The notes: generated from the letters alone by a model not told the origin. Shown: positions 1-9,104, numbered from the stretch's first letter. The stretch: 64,000 nucleotides of DNA from Shewanella sp. KX20019 (GCF_016757755.1 NZ_CP068437.1:4340001-4404000), one strand, 5' to 3'. A program made the numbers and translations.

Positions 1-195
1 CTATGCTCTATCTCTATAATTTTACCGGGCTTAACCCCACCCGCTACCGAAATGGCCACTGATTTACCTACTTTAAACTATCAACTCAATTAGTCGTGAC
101 TGGCAGCTGCAGTGCCTCATCACCTGTTGAACAGCGATAACCATCCAAGCTTCTCCTGAATGGTTTATCGGCTCTAGTACAAACTAATTTAGTAT

Positions 196-1605
196 TTAAC
201 GCATTTCCCAAGCGCGGTATGTGCGCCCTTTCAGTTTACCATTCACAATTTTGTGCAACGCGCGCTTGGCAACTCTGCGATTAACAGCGACATAAGCACG
301 ATAATCAGTGATTTTGATTTTACCAACTTCGCTGCCATCAATGCCATCTTCCCCCGTCAGTGCACCTAGGATATCGCCTGGGCGTAATTTTTGCTTTTTC
401 CCGCCATCGATTTGCAAGGTGATCATGCTTGGCTGAGTAGGGAATGTATCAAGCAAGTTCTCTGAAGGTAGTGCTTCATTGACAATGTCACGCTCAAGAT
501 AATCTTCAAGCAACGCAATTTTATAGCCATCCTCGTCGTTATAAAACGTATAAGCTGCACCCTGGCTGCCTGCACGTCCTGTACGACCGATACGGTGAAT
601 ATGTACTTCAGTATCGAATGCGATATGGTAGTTAATCACAGCATCAAGCGCGTCAATATCCAGTCCACGCGCAGCAACATCCGTTGCTACCATCACCGAC
701 ACACTCTTGTTGGCGAACTGCAGAAGAGTTTGATCTCTATCTCGTTGCTCAAGATCGCCATGCAGTGCTACAACGCTAAAGCCATCGTTTTTAAGTTGCG
801 CAGCAACATCTTTAGTTTCACGCTTAGTATTACAAAAGACGACTGCGCTATCTGGACGATGTTGCAGCAGAAGTAACTTCAGTGCACGCATGCGGTCATT
901 ATTATTGCCCACTTCATAGAAGTGTTGATCAATAGTACTTGTTTCATGTGTCGAAGCTACTTTAACCAGCACAGGCTTGAACATTATAGAATCGGCAATA
1001 GACTTAATCTGTTCAGGGAAGGTCGCGCTGAAAAGTAACGTCTGACGCTCAACCGGAACCTGTTCAACAATGGCTTCAAGTTCCACTTGAAAGCCCATGT
1101 CTAACATACGGTCAGCTTCATCTAACACCAAGGTGTGTACATTATCTAAATCTAAACGACCACGATCTAAGTGATCAATAATACGTCCTGGTGTACCAAC
1201 AATGATGTGCGCACCGTGTTCCAGCGAACCAATTTGTGGTCCCATAGGCACACCACCACATAGGGTTAATACTTTAATATTGTGGATACCGCGGGCTAAC
1301 GTACGGATCTCTTTGGCCACTTGGTCAGCCAGCTCTCGAGTTGGACACATCACTAAACACTGAATGCGGAATCGCTTAACATCCAACTTATGCAGTAGAC
1401 CCAAACCGAATGCGGCTGTTTTACCCGAACCGGTTTTGGCTTGACCAATGACATCTTCCCCATTAAGGATCGCAGGTAAGCTCTGAGCTTGGATCGGTGT
1501 CATCGACTCAAAACCCATGGTGGTTAAGTTGTCGAGTAGCTCAGTTTTAAGCTTTAGGGTTGAAAACGGCACTTGGCCATCGGTGTCGAGGACTGATTGA
1601 GTCAA
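196..1605 (-). CDS. dbpA: ATP-dependent RNA helicase DbpA
   Basis: DEAD-box RNA helicase that acts on 23S rRNA helix 92 during 50S subunit assembly. Visible motifs are Walker A AKTGSGKTAA, the DEAD box in VLDEADRMLD, motif III in LFSATF, and the HRIGRTGRAG motif VI. The last ~75 residues, from KLRPGDILGALTG to the end, are the DbpA-type RNA-binding domain that gives rRNA specificity and separates it from RhlE or SrmB. At 469 aa it has the family length. The start is TTG at 1605, with AGGAAAG about 8 nt upstream; no in-frame ATG precedes the Q motif. It is monocistronic here. Confidence 0.95.
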   Translation of the reverse strand: MTQSVLDTDGQVPFSTLKLKTELLDNLTTMGFESMTPIQAQSLPAILNGEDVIGQAKTGSGKTAAFGLGLLHKLDVKRFRIQCLVMCPTRELADQVAKEIRTLARGIHNIKVLTLCGGVPMGPQIGSLEHGAHIIVGTPGRIIDHLDRGRLDLDNVHTLVLDEADRMLDMGFQVELEAIVEQVPVERQTLLFSATFPEQIKSIADSIMFKPVLVKVASTHETSTIDQHFYEVGNNNDRMRALKLLLLQHRPDSAVVFCNTKRETKDVAAQLKNDGFSVVALHGDLEQRDRDQTLLQFANKSVSVMVATDVAARGLDIDALDAVINYHIAFDTEVHIHRIGRTGRAGSQGAAYTFYNDEDGYKIALLEDYLERDIVNEALPSENLLDTFPTQPSMITLQIDGGKKQKLRPGDILGALTGEDGIDGSEVGKIKITDYRAYVAVNRRVAKRALHKIVNGKLKGRTYRAWEMR

Positions 1606-2071
1606 AGTTTCTTTCCTAAGTATTTACCGCGAGAATGAAGCTCATTGCTGGCAGATAACCTCTAACCAGTACAATACCGTCGGCGCTTTGGCCTATTCTC
1701 AACAGCAATAAAATATAGTGACAAGAGCCTTAAAATTACTAGGCTGAAGTTGTCGATGATGAATGCTAACTATTATAGCGCGGTATTGTAGCAGTTATTA
1801 CAGTAGATGCAGCATTCCCACGCATTTGCAGCAACAAATACTGCAGCGAGCAGTAGATTAAACCCTGTGCTTTACCTTTGAGGGCGTTGGCGCTTATGCT
1901 AAAACTAACTTTCTCGGCTTTGGGAGTACCGAATTTTAGCTATCAAAGTAGTAAGCAACTACTGAACGTGTGGGGGCAAGACAGATTGACAAGTATTGAG
2001 CAGCTTACCCAAAGCCAACGTCTTTAAAGGCGTTGGCGAAGAGTGCTTGAATGACTGCGGAGATCTAACGC
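1606..2071. other. Intergenic region upstream of dbpA
   Basis: This 466-bp gap must hold the dbpA promoter and lies downstream of the DUF3313 lipoprotein gene. The motif GGCGTTGGCG occurs twice in direct orientation (about 1882 and 2027). The second copy forms part of a near-perfect palindrome, 2010-2033, that could be a hairpin but has no T-run. A 43-codon ORF from an ATG near 1893 has no ribosome binding site and no recognisable motif. I see no convincing gene. Confidence 0.4.
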
Positions 2072-2752
2072 TTAGAGCGTTTCACCACGTAAGGTTTTAC
2101 TCAAACGTTCAATCCACCAATCCACTGCATCTTTAGCATCATCGGTTGAGTCAATCATGGTACTCAAATCTTTGTTCCCCCCCCTACGATCAATCACTGC
2201 AACGATTGGCTTGCCCGTCTGAGCATCGCTAATCATCAGCTCTATCGTCGCACTACCAACATTGGTATGTTCGCCAGTCACGATTTTAGAGATGCTTGAA
2301 ATGCCGAGTCCGATAGGCATGATACTGCTCGTCACTGCCAAAATAGGGTTAGGTGTTTCAATATTGGTTAGCGCGACACTCACTCTAAGGGTTTTATCGG
2401 TTGCCTTGTCGACCAAGGTAAAGCGGTTGCTGGCTTTCTCCTTAATCTTATCGATAAGGTATTTCGACACCTCGACAATGTCCTCATCATCGAGCCCGTC
2501 ATAACGATCTTTATCATCAAGCAGCAGCCAAGCCTGATCGACAATGACATTGTCATAGCGGTTTAAAACCTGATTAAGATCCGCCACACTCTTGATATTA
2601 GGCTGCGCCCACACTAAGTCACTACCACCTTCAGGCCCTGGTCTGAAATCTTCAAAAGTACTGAACATTTGCGACTTACGGTAATCTTGAACCGTACCGC
2701 AACCCACCAGCAATAACATGCAACTGATAACAACTAACCGAGCGATATTCAT
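2072..2752 (-). CDS. DUF3313 family lipoprotein
   Basis: Predicted lipoprotein of 226 aa. The signal peptide ends in lipobox LLVGC, with lipid attachment at Cys18. The mature part matches my recollection of the DUF3313 family (conserved uncharacterised envelope lipoproteins), with a glycine-rich hydrophobic stretch around residues 140-160 (SSIMPIGLGISS) and a C-terminal amphipathic helix. The start ATG at 2752 is preceded by AGGAAGCAAG. It lies alone on the minus strand between dbpA and yheV. Function is unknown. Confidence 0.75.
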   Translation of the reverse strand: MNIARLVVISCMLLLVGCGTVQDYRKSQMFSTFEDFRPGPEGGSDLVWAQPNIKSVADLNQVLNRYDNVIVDQAWLLLDDKDRYDGLDDEDIVEVSKYLIDKIKEKASNRFTLVDKATDKTLRVSVALTNIETPNPILAVTSSIMPIGLGISSISKIVTGEHTNVGSATIELMISDAQTGKPIVAVIDRRGGNKDLSTMIDSTDDAKDAVDWWIERLSKTLRGETL

Positions 2753-2865
2753 CTTGCTTCCTAATCAACAAACCAACATATATATCGCACAAAGTTTAAA
2801 CGACCATTAAGTAAAAGTACAGTGAAATACACAGCTGTATACATAAGACAATAAAGCGACTTTCG

Positions 2866-3072
2866 CTACTCAGGTTTAAATACCCCTATCACTGCTCCGG
2901 TGGCTTTTTTAGCGATTTTATCTTCTGTTTGCTGCTCGCGATAATCACATACAACACACTCAATCGTTTCAATACCATTTTCTTTAAATAGAACGATAGA
3001 TTCCTTCGCTTGGCATTTCGGACACTTTGCCCCAGCCACAAATCGTTTTTTCACTTTCTTAGCGGTGCTCAT
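2866..3072 (-). CDS. yheV: YheV family putative zinc ribbon protein
   Basis: Small 68-aa protein with two CxxC pairs (CPKC near residue 18 and CVVC near residue 39) that should bind one zinc ion, and a basic N-terminus (MSTAKKVKKRF). This matches the YheV/DUF2387 family, usually encoded beside yheS, as here, where yheS is divergent 160 bp away. SD AGGGATC precedes the ATG at 3072. Function is unknown. Confidence 0.85.
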   Translation of the reverse strand: MSTAKKVKKRFVAGAKCPKCQAKESIVLFKENGIETIECVVCDYREQQTEDKIAKKATGAVIGVFKPE

Positions 3073-3232
3073 CGATTAGATCCCTAAGGGTAAATTCGCG
3101 CCATTTTGCCACAAAAGTACAAATAAGCCGATACCAAGCAATAGTTTTACCGCTTGGTCATAGCAGTCAGACTAGATTCTGGGCTATTATCCCCTGCAAT
3201 AATTGCTTTCACTCAGACTCAAGCCGGCATAA

Positions 3233-5143
3233 ATGATCACCATCACTCAAGCTCAACTCGTTCGTGGGTCTAAGATCCTACTCGATGAAACCTCATTAAC
3301 TGTTTATCCAGGTCATAAAGTCGGTCTAGTGGGCGCCAATGGTACCGGTAAATCTTCACTTTTAGCGCTTATTCTAGGCAAGATAACTTTAGACAAGGGC
3401 GACTTTGGTATGCCATCAGGTTGGCAAACCGCGACCGTGGCACAAGAAACACCTGCGCTGGACGTCGCAGCAATTGAATATGTGATTGACGGCGATACTG
3501 AGTACCGCGCTCTCGAAGCTCAATTACATCAAGCCCAAGAGCTTGATGATGGCCATAAAATTGCCCTGCTGCATGGAAAAATAGACGCTATTGGTGGTTA
3601 TGCCATTTATAGTCGTGCGGCCAGTTTACTGGCAGGACTGGGCTTTAGTGAAGCTGAGCAGTCTAATCCCGTTAAAAGCTTCTCGGGTGGTTGGCGCATG
3701 CGCTTAAACTTGGCCCAAGCGCTATTGTGCCGCTCAGATCTACTACTACTTGATGAACCCACCAACCACTTAGACTTAGATACCATGTACTGGCTGGAAG
3801 GTTGGATTAAAGCTTATCAAGGTACATTAATTTTAATCAGTCACGATCGTGACTTTATCGACGGCATTGTCGATGAAATCGTCCATGTCGAAAACCATAA
3901 ACTGAACTACTACAAAGGTAACTACACTGCCTTTGAACATGTCCGCGCAGAGCGTATGGCGCAGCAACAAGTGGCCTTTGAACGTCAGCAGAAAGAACGC
4001 GCGCACATGCAAACGTTTGTTGACCGCTTTAGATATAAAGCCAGTAAGGCAAAACAAGCACAGAGTCGCTTAAAAGCGCTCGAACGCATGGCAGAGTTAT
4101 TGCCATCACAGGCTGATAGCCCTTTCCATATGGCGTTTAGAGAACCAGAAGCACTACCTAACCCGCTGGTCACCATGGAACAAGTGTCTATCGGCTATGG
4201 CGAGACAGAGATCCTCAAAAAGGTTCAGTTAAACTTGGTGCCAGGTGCACGTATCGGCTTGCTTGGCAGAAATGGCGCGGGTAAATCGACGTTAGTCAAA
4301 CTGCTTTCCGGTGAACTTTCAGCAATGAAAGGTAAATTTGAATCCAATCCAGGCTTGAATATTGGCTACTTTGCCCAGCATCAATTAGAGTTTTTGAGCT
4401 TAGATGATACGCCGCTGCAACACCTTGCACGCCTCGCCCCTAATTCAAAGGAGCAGGAGCTACGCAACTTTTTGGGGGGTTACGGCTTTAATGGCGATAT
4501 GGCCGTGGCACCTGTTCGTCCATTCTCCGGTGGCGAAAAAGCCCGCTTAGTATTAGCGCTATTGGTTTGGCAGCGCCCTAACCTATTGCTACTCGATGAA
4601 CCTACCAACCACTTAGATTTAGAGATGCGTCACGCGCTCACCATGGCGCTGCAGTCATTTGAAGGGGCGATGATTATCGTATCACACGATAGACATTTAC
4701 TGCGTCTTAGCTGCAGCGATTACTACTTAGTGGATCAAGGTGAAGTCAAAAGCTTTGAAGGCGATTTAGACGACTACCATCAATGGTTACTCGATGCCGC
4801 AAAAGCCGCCAACAAAAGTGATACCGGCCCCGAGACTAAGCCCACTCAAGACAAAAAACAGCAAAAGCGCTTAGAAGCTGAACTTAGGCAAAAGCTGTCA
4901 CCAATAAGAAAAGTCCAAATTAAGCTAGAAAAAGAACAGCAAAAGGCAAATGATCGCTTAGGTGAGCTAGAGCAGATGCTGGCCGATGCCAGCCTCTACG
5001 ACGCCGATAATAAGGCAAAGCTCACCAAGGTACTCAATGAACGAACAACGTTGACTCAAGGGTTAGAAGAGAGTGAGATGGAGTGGCTTGAGGTTCAAGA
5101 GGAGATTGAAAAAATTGAACAAAGTGTTCGTTCTGCACTCTGA
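3233..5143 (+). CDS. yheS: ABC-F family ATPase YheS
   Basis: Soluble duplicated ABC ATPase of the ABC-F class, whose members act on ribosomes rather than as transporters. Two nucleotide-binding domains are visible, each with Walker A (GANGTGKSS; GRNGAGKST), signature (FSGGWRMRL; FSGGEKARL) and Walker B LLLLDEPTNHLDL. A charged interdomain linker lies around residues 240-290. The C-terminal 100 residues form a Lys/Glu-rich coiled coil. No membrane segment is present. Length 636 aa fits YheS. It is followed by a weak terminator and then the TIGR02444 gene. Confidence 0.93.
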   Translation: MITITQAQLVRGSKILLDETSLTVYPGHKVGLVGANGTGKSSLLALILGKITLDKGDFGMPSGWQTATVAQETPALDVAAIEYVIDGDTEYRALEAQLHQAQELDDGHKIALLHGKIDAIGGYAIYSRAASLLAGLGFSEAEQSNPVKSFSGGWRMRLNLAQALLCRSDLLLLDEPTNHLDLDTMYWLEGWIKAYQGTLILISHDRDFIDGIVDEIVHVENHKLNYYKGNYTAFEHVRAERMAQQQVAFERQQKERAHMQTFVDRFRYKASKAKQAQSRLKALERMAELLPSQADSPFHMAFREPEALPNPLVTMEQVSIGYGETEILKKVQLNLVPGARIGLLGRNGAGKSTLVKLLSGELSAMKGKFESNPGLNIGYFAQHQLEFLSLDDTPLQHLARLAPNSKEQELRNFLGGYGFNGDMAVAPVRPFSGGEKARLVLALLVWQRPNLLLLDEPTNHLDLEMRHALTMALQSFEGAMIIVSHDRHLLRLSCSDYYLVDQGEVKSFEGDLDDYHQWLLDAAKAANKSDTGPETKPTQDKKQQKRLEAELRQKLSPIRKVQIKLEKEQQKANDRLGELEQMLADASLYDADNKAKLTKVLNERTTLTQGLEESEMEWLEVQEEIEKIEQSVRSAL

Positions 5144-5166
5144 GTATATAGGGTAAGATATAAAAC

Positions 5167-5190
5167 AAAGGGGCCTTGAGTCCCTTTTTT
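5167..5190 (+). terminator. Terminator or attenuator after yheS
   Basis: Six-base-pair stem AAAGGG/CCCTTT with a 9-nt loop, running into six T residues. It lies between yheS and the TIGR02444 gene, so the downstream gene either depends on read-through or has its own promoter. Confidence 0.6.
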
Positions 5191-5203
5191 AATGGATGAA
5201 GAT

Positions 5204-5662
5204 ATGACCTTTTTAAACAACTTAGACTTGAGTTTGTGGCAAGACTGCGACGACATTTATCGTAAACACCAACAGCTGTGTCTGAGTTTTCAGGATGAAC
5301 ATCAGGTCAATGTTAACTTGTTATTGCTTGCGCTTTGGCTAGATAGCCAAGAGAAAATGCTGTCCGCCACACAATGGCAAACACTACAACAAGACACACT
5401 TAAGTGGGAAGAGAAGGTACTTCTGCCCTATAGAAAACTACGTCGTCTGAGTAAGTCTTGCTTAAGCGACACCGAATACCAACAAATGCTCGAGGTAGAG
5501 CTGATGCTGGAGCGTAAGTCTCAAAGACTTATATTGCACGCCTTAAACCAGCTAGCATGGCAAGGTGACAGCAGTAACTTATCCAGCTATTTAGCCCTGT
5601 TTAACCTCTGCAGCGAGCACTACCCATGTTTAACCTCTGCAGCGAGCACTACCCATGTTTAA
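5204..5662 (+). CDS. TIGR02444 family protein with altered C-terminus
   Basis: A helical 152-aa cytoplasmic protein of the TIGR02444 family (function unknown), which commonly sits next to yheS in Shewanella and relatives. I prefer the ATG at 5204 because GGATGAAG precedes it; the ATG at 5192 directly abuts the terminator T-run. The 3' end contains a 29-bp perfect tandem duplication (5600-5628 and 5629-5657). Because 29 is not a multiple of 3, the second copy is read in another frame: the protein ends CLTSAASTTHV, whereas one copy would give CLTI followed by a stop. Confidence 0.8.
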   Translation: MTFLNNLDLSLWQDCDDIYRKHQQLCLSFQDEHQVNVNLLLLALWLDSQEKMLSATQWQTLQQDTLKWEEKVLLPYRKLRRLSKSCLSDTEYQQMLEVELMLERKSQRLILHALNQLAWQGDSSNLSSYLALFNLCSEHYPCLTSAASTTHV

Positions 5663-5663
5663 C
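5600..5663 (+). repeat. 29-bp tandem duplication
   Basis: Two perfect 29-bp units, 5600-5628 and 5629-5657, starting TTTAACCTCTGCAGCG, followed by 6 bases of a third. The duplication overlaps the stop region of the TIGR02444 gene and shifts its terminal frame. Confidence 0.95.
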
Positions 5664-5718
5664 TATATAGTTAGATAGTTAAACATAAAAAATGCCAGTC
5701 TCAACGACTGGCATTTTT
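5657..5718. terminator. Bidirectional terminator with a preceding palindrome
   Basis: The 13-bp stem at 5688-5700/5706-5718 (AAAAATGCCAGTC) has A and T runs on opposite sides, so it can serve the plus-strand TIGR02444 gene and the minus-strand beta-barrel gene. A second palindrome immediately before it has arms GTTTAACTAT (5657-5666) and ATAGTTAAAC (5675-5684). Confidence 0.88.
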
Positions 5719-5742
5719 AGTTTACTTAAGCCTTAGTCAGAC

Positions 5743-6480
5743 TTAGAAAACCAATTCTACGCCGGCAAAGTAGCCTTTGAATTGCATATCGGCTGTCACA
5801 CCATCAAAGCCATTGACATCAAACTTAAAGTCACGGTAACCGGCACGGATGCGATAATCCACAGCGGCACCATCAAAGTTCCAACCAAGACCGATTGAAT
5901 AATCGTACACATTTGACTCATCTACGCCCATCATCACATCAGCAAAACCATACAAGCCTAAACCTGGAATACCAACCTGGGCATCGACATAACCCATCAC
6001 GATACCGCTATCGATATCTTTTGACTCTGGGTGGCCTGCATCAGATACTCTGAATTCACCGTGCATAACTTTATAAGCCGCACCAATATCTAACGCGACA
6101 ATATCGTTATCTAGAATTTCGTAATAAAGTACAAAGTCAGTATTACTCAAGTCTGTTGTCGCATTAACATCGCCAATAAAGCGATTATCGTTAAAGCTAA
6201 AGTCAGCACCAGACATGCTGCCTTTACCTTCCAAACGGTTTTCACGGATCTTAACATTAGGAACTAATGGGATTGGATGCTCAATCGCAAGCCAAACGCT
6301 ACCTTGAGAATCGTCTTTGTAGTTAAACTCTTGCTGTGGCTGGCCTCTTTCAGCAAAAGTACCGCTGGTATCAGCTTGCCAATAATCGCCACCCACTTTA
6401 AAACCAACAACAGAAGCAGCATGAGCAGAAGTGCCTACCAAAGAGCCTAATAGTGCACACGCCAATAATGTCTTTTTCAT
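5743..6480 (-). CDS. TIGR04219 family outer-membrane beta-barrel protein
   Basis: Predicted small outer-membrane barrel of 245 aa. It has a signal peptide (MKKTLLACALLGSLVGTSAHA, cleavage after AHA at residue 21), alternating polar/aromatic beta-strands and a C-terminal strand ending GYFAGVELVF, with the terminal Phe typical for BAM-dependent insertion. It fits the TIGR04219 family, whose function is unknown. It starts 2 bp after the stop of the DUF2333 gene, and SD AGGG precedes the ATG, so it is probably co-transcribed with DUF2333 and PCu(A)C. Confidence 0.85.
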   Translation of the reverse strand: MKKTLLACALLGSLVGTSAHAASVVGFKVGGDYWQADTSGTFAERGQPQQEFNYKDDSQGSVWLAIEHPIPLVPNVKIRENRLEGKGSMSGADFSFNDNRFIGDVNATTDLSNTDFVLYYEILDNDIVALDIGAAYKVMHGEFRVSDAGHPESKDIDSGIVMGYVDAQVGIPGLGLYGFADVMMGVDESNVYDYSIGLGWNFDGAAVDYRIRAGYRDFKFDVNGFDGVTADMQFKGYFAGVELVF

Positions 6481-6482
6481 AG

Positions 6483-7454
6483 TTAACCCTGAGTCAATAA
6501 GTTAGTTAAATCGATAACCGCTGCATTTGCGCGGGAGATATAGTTCGCCATCACTAACGAGTGATTAGCGACAACCCCAAAGCCCGAACCATTAAGGATC
6601 AATGGGCTCCAAACGGATTGTTGTGTTTCTTCAAGTTCGCGAATGATTTGACGCAAACTCACTTGAGCATTCTTTTTCTTTAGCACATCAGCAAAATCAA
6701 CTTCTATGGCTTTCATGAAGTTAAGCAGTGCCCATGTCGCCCCGCGAGTCTCATAGAAAACATCATCTATTTTCCACCAGCTGGTTTTTATCTCTTGCGC
6801 CACATAACCAGGTGTAGACTGACTTGCTGAACTGTCACCCGATAAGTCGGTATTTAGCCTTTCTTGACCCACACTAGCTGAAAGTCGTTGCGACATACTG
6901 CCTAAGCGCTTTTGGATCTCTTTCAACCATTCATTGAGGTTGTCAGCGCGAGCATAAAACTGTGCATCAGGATTCTCAGTCGCAATCATGCGACCACGGT
7001 ATAATTTCAACAGCTTAACCGCATCACGATACTCGCTTTCAGCACTGGGGACCAACCAACTGGTGTGCTCAATGTTCAGCTTTGAATGCGCTGCTAGCAG
7101 ATCTTTATCGGCCGTTGATTGCGACTGGGAACGACTAAATTCCTTTCGCATAATAAGCGCCAAATCACGAGCCTGTTCTATTGCACCAAACTCAAATGCC
7201 GGCATGTTATCCATTAGGATCGATGGTGGCGTAACATCATTCGATAGCCAGCCGCCAGGCTTATCCAGCAAGGCCTCAACGGTCAATATAAGCGACGTCG
7301 TCGTGGCATAACCGGTGACTTGGCGTCCATTATCTTGCTGGTAAACCTCTTGCTCGATAACATCCGGTTCAATACTCCACCAAACCGCCATAAGGTAGCC
7401 AATAAAAAAGATTACCGCTGCGATTCCGACGCCTTTTTTCCATGTCATTTGCAT
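6483..7454 (-). CDS. DUF2333 family membrane-anchored protein
   Basis: A 323-aa protein with one N-terminal membrane segment (about residues 8-27, GVGIAAVIFFIGYLMAVWWS) and a large, mostly helical periplasmic domain. Family membership (DUF2333) is assigned from recalled sequence character. SD GGAATAAAG precedes the ATG at 7454. Only 2 bp separate it from the downstream beta-barrel gene and 12 bp from the upstream PCu(A)C gene, so the three form an operon concerned with the envelope. Molecular function is unknown. Confidence 0.8.
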   Translation of the reverse strand: MQMTWKKGVGIAAVIFFIGYLMAVWWSIEPDVIEQEVYQQDNGRQVTGYATTTSLILTVEALLDKPGGWLSNDVTPPSILMDNMPAFEFGAIEQARDLALIMRKEFSRSQSQSTADKDLLAAHSKLNIEHTSWLVPSAESEYRDAVKLLKLYRGRMIATENPDAQFYARADNLNEWLKEIQKRLGSMSQRLSASVGQERLNTDLSGDSSASQSTPGYVAQEIKTSWWKIDDVFYETRGATWALLNFMKAIEVDFADVLKKKNAQVSLRQIIRELEETQQSVWSPLILNGSGFGVVANHSLVMANYISRANAAVIDLTNLLTQG

Positions 7455-7466
7455 TAGCTTTATTCC

Positions 7467-7943
7467 TTAATGATGATGGTGGTGCTCAGACTCTACTAAG
7501 CTTGCCTGCTTTTTAACTGGCAACGAAATCAGTTGCTGCTTGCCATCTGAGAACGTTAGGGTTAAATCCACTTTACTCTCTTCAGCTAAAGGTGTAGTCA
7601 GCCCCAATAACATGATGTGATTACCTGATTCCGACAGTACTAGGCTGCCATGAGAGTCTATGTCAATGCCGTCAACTTGGCGCATTTTTATCATGCCGTC
7701 TTCATCAACAAGAGTGTGCAGCTGTGCCTCTTTTGCAAAAGGGGCTTCAACTGCAATAAGTCGTGTGGCAGGGCCATGATTTTCTAAGGTGATATAAGCA
7801 GCGGTATTGGGCACACTTGGCGGCATTGCACGCACATAACCGTCAACCAGCATTACTTGCGCAAAAGCCGTAAATGAAAAGCAGCTAAGCAGCGTAAGGT
7901 TAAACAGTTGTTTGAATATTTGCTTCAATGTCTTAAACTCCAT
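7467..7943 (-). CDS. Periplasmic copper chaperone PCu(A)C family
   Basis: Periplasmic Cu(I) chaperone family that supplies copper to the CuA site of cytochrome oxidase. Expected ligands are visible: His in QLHTLVDEDGM, Met in MIKMRQ, and the HIM pair in ESGNHIMLLGL, matching the HxnMx(~21)HxM pattern. The ATG at 7943 gives a clean signal peptide (MEFKTLKQIFKQLF through FTAFA); an ATG 30 bp upstream would add 10 residues and overlap the divergent promoter. The protein ends in SEHHHHH, an extra metal-binding tail. Length is 158 aa. It is the first gene of the cluster with DUF2333. Confidence 0.85.
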   Translation of the reverse strand: MEFKTLKQIFKQLFNLTLLSCFSFTAFAQVMLVDGYVRAMPPSVPNTAAYITLENHGPATRLIAVEAPFAKEAQLHTLVDEDGMIKMRQVDGIDIDSHGSLVLSESGNHIMLLGLTTPLAEESKVDLTLTFSDGKQQLISLPVKKQASLVESEHHHHH

Positions 7944-7978
7944 TTTAAAACCCAATTCGCAACATGAGGACATAACGA

Positions 7979-8716
7979 ATGAGTACGATTCAGGTTAAGG
8001 ACGATAACGGGGTACGCATTATTACGTTTAATCGTCCAGACAAGCGCAATGCGCTCAACCTTCAAATGTATACACGGTTAACAGAATACCTTATCCAAGG
8101 CGAATCAGACAATGAAATTCGAGCCTTTATGTTCCGTGGCCAAGCTGAATGTTTTACTTCAGGTAATGATGTTGCTGACTTTTTAAAAAATAGTAACTTA
8201 GGTGTAGACCATCCCGCTTTTAGGTTCCTATTTTGTCTACTCGACTTAAAAAAACCTGTCGTCGCTGCCGTTACCGGATCCGCTGTTGGTATCGGGACAA
8301 CCTTGTTACTGCATTGCGATTTAGTCTATGCCGATGCTAGCGCGAAATTCCAATTGCCCTTCGTAAGGCTAGCCTTGGTGCCAGAAGCTGGCGCAAGCAT
8401 GTTATTACCGCAGATAGTTGGCCCAGTGAAAGCGGCAGAGTTAATTATGTTGGGCGAGAGCTTTAACGCGGCAGCTGCACATTCGTACGGGCTCATCAAT
8501 GACGTTATTGACTCTGATGACATTTTTCAGTTTGCGTTGCATAAAGCCAAGCTTTTGGCACAGCAACCCCCCATCTCTTTGCAGGCGACTAAACGGCTAA
8601 TGCGTTATAACAGGGAAGAGGTAAGAACTCAGATGAAGAAAGAACTCGCGGAATTTGCGACTAGGCTTGCAAGTGATGAAGCAAAATCTCGTTTCGCGGC
8701 ATTTTTAAAAAAATAG
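7979..8716 (+). CDS. Enoyl-CoA hydratase/isomerase family protein
   Basis: Crotonase-fold enzyme of 245 aa. The oxyanion-hole segments are FTSGNDVADF (about residue 60) and GSAVGIGTTLLLHCD (about residue 100). The conserved NRPDKRNAL motif is near the N-terminus. The catalytic-Glu segment reads LVPEAGAS, so one of the two hydratase glutamates is present while the first is not obvious in HCDLVYAD. It may be a hydratase, isomerase or other acyl-CoA enzyme; the exact substrate cannot be assigned. SD GAGGACATAACG precedes the ATG at 7979. It is divergent from the PCu(A)C gene. Confidence 0.85.
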   Translation: MSTIQVKDDNGVRIITFNRPDKRNALNLQMYTRLTEYLIQGESDNEIRAFMFRGQAECFTSGNDVADFLKNSNLGVDHPAFRFLFCLLDLKKPVVAAVTGSAVGIGTTLLLHCDLVYADASAKFQLPFVRLALVPEAGASMLLPQIVGPVKAAELIMLGESFNAAAAHSYGLINDVIDSDDIFQFALHKAKLLAQQPPISLQATKRLMRYNREEVRTQMKKELAEFATRLASDEAKSRFAAFLKK

Positions 8717-8903
8717 TTGCCATCTAACTAGGCGAACAATTTCAGAAGGCAGGCTTGCTTATGTCGGTATCGATTTTAGCAAGCATACCTTATTGAATAA
8801 CATACTAACTCGCTGAGTGAACGATGAGTATTACTCGTCGCACCGTTTATTTGATCACTGCTGGCACTATCAGCCTCTTGGCACTTAAACATCTGCATTA
8901 GCA

Positions 8904-9104
8904 TTAGCATGGCTTTTCCCATTTAGGTAATACCAAAGCAAGTACAAAGTAGATAACTAAGCCCATTGCCGGATTACAAAAAACAGCCAGTGCGCATACC
9001 ACACGAGTCCATAAGCATGACCAGTCAAACTTATCTGCCATTGCCGCAGCAACACCACAAACCAATGATGAAGGATCTTTTAATCTATTAATAAAATCAG
9101 CCAT
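8904..9104 (-). CDS. Small PspC-domain membrane protein
   Basis: 66-aa protein made almost entirely of a PspC domain: an amphipathic N-terminus (RLKDPSSLVCGVAAAMADKF) followed by a long hydrophobic segment ending LVLPKWEKPC. E. coli PspC is about 119 aa and has a C-terminal cytoplasmic region that is missing here. SD GGGAG precedes the ATG. It is the third gene of a compact operon with a 35-aa membrane peptide and a 102-aa secreted protein, under a predicted sigma-54 promoter. A role in inner-membrane stress is inferred from the domain and promoter. Confidence 0.85.
   Translation of the reverse strand: MADFINRLKDPSSLVCGVAAAMADKFDWSCLWTRVVCALAVFCNPAMGLVIYFVLALVLPKWEKPC

Noticed and set aside
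1..93. Open frame on the plus strand from the left edge to a TAG at 91-93
   Set aside because: About 30 codons without a recognisable motif; it could be the tail of a gene outside the window, but there is too little to call.
8824..8901. 25-codon plus-strand ORF (MSITRRTVYLITAGT...) after the enoyl-CoA hydratase
   Set aside because: Weak SD, no neighbour support and very short; chance cannot be excluded.
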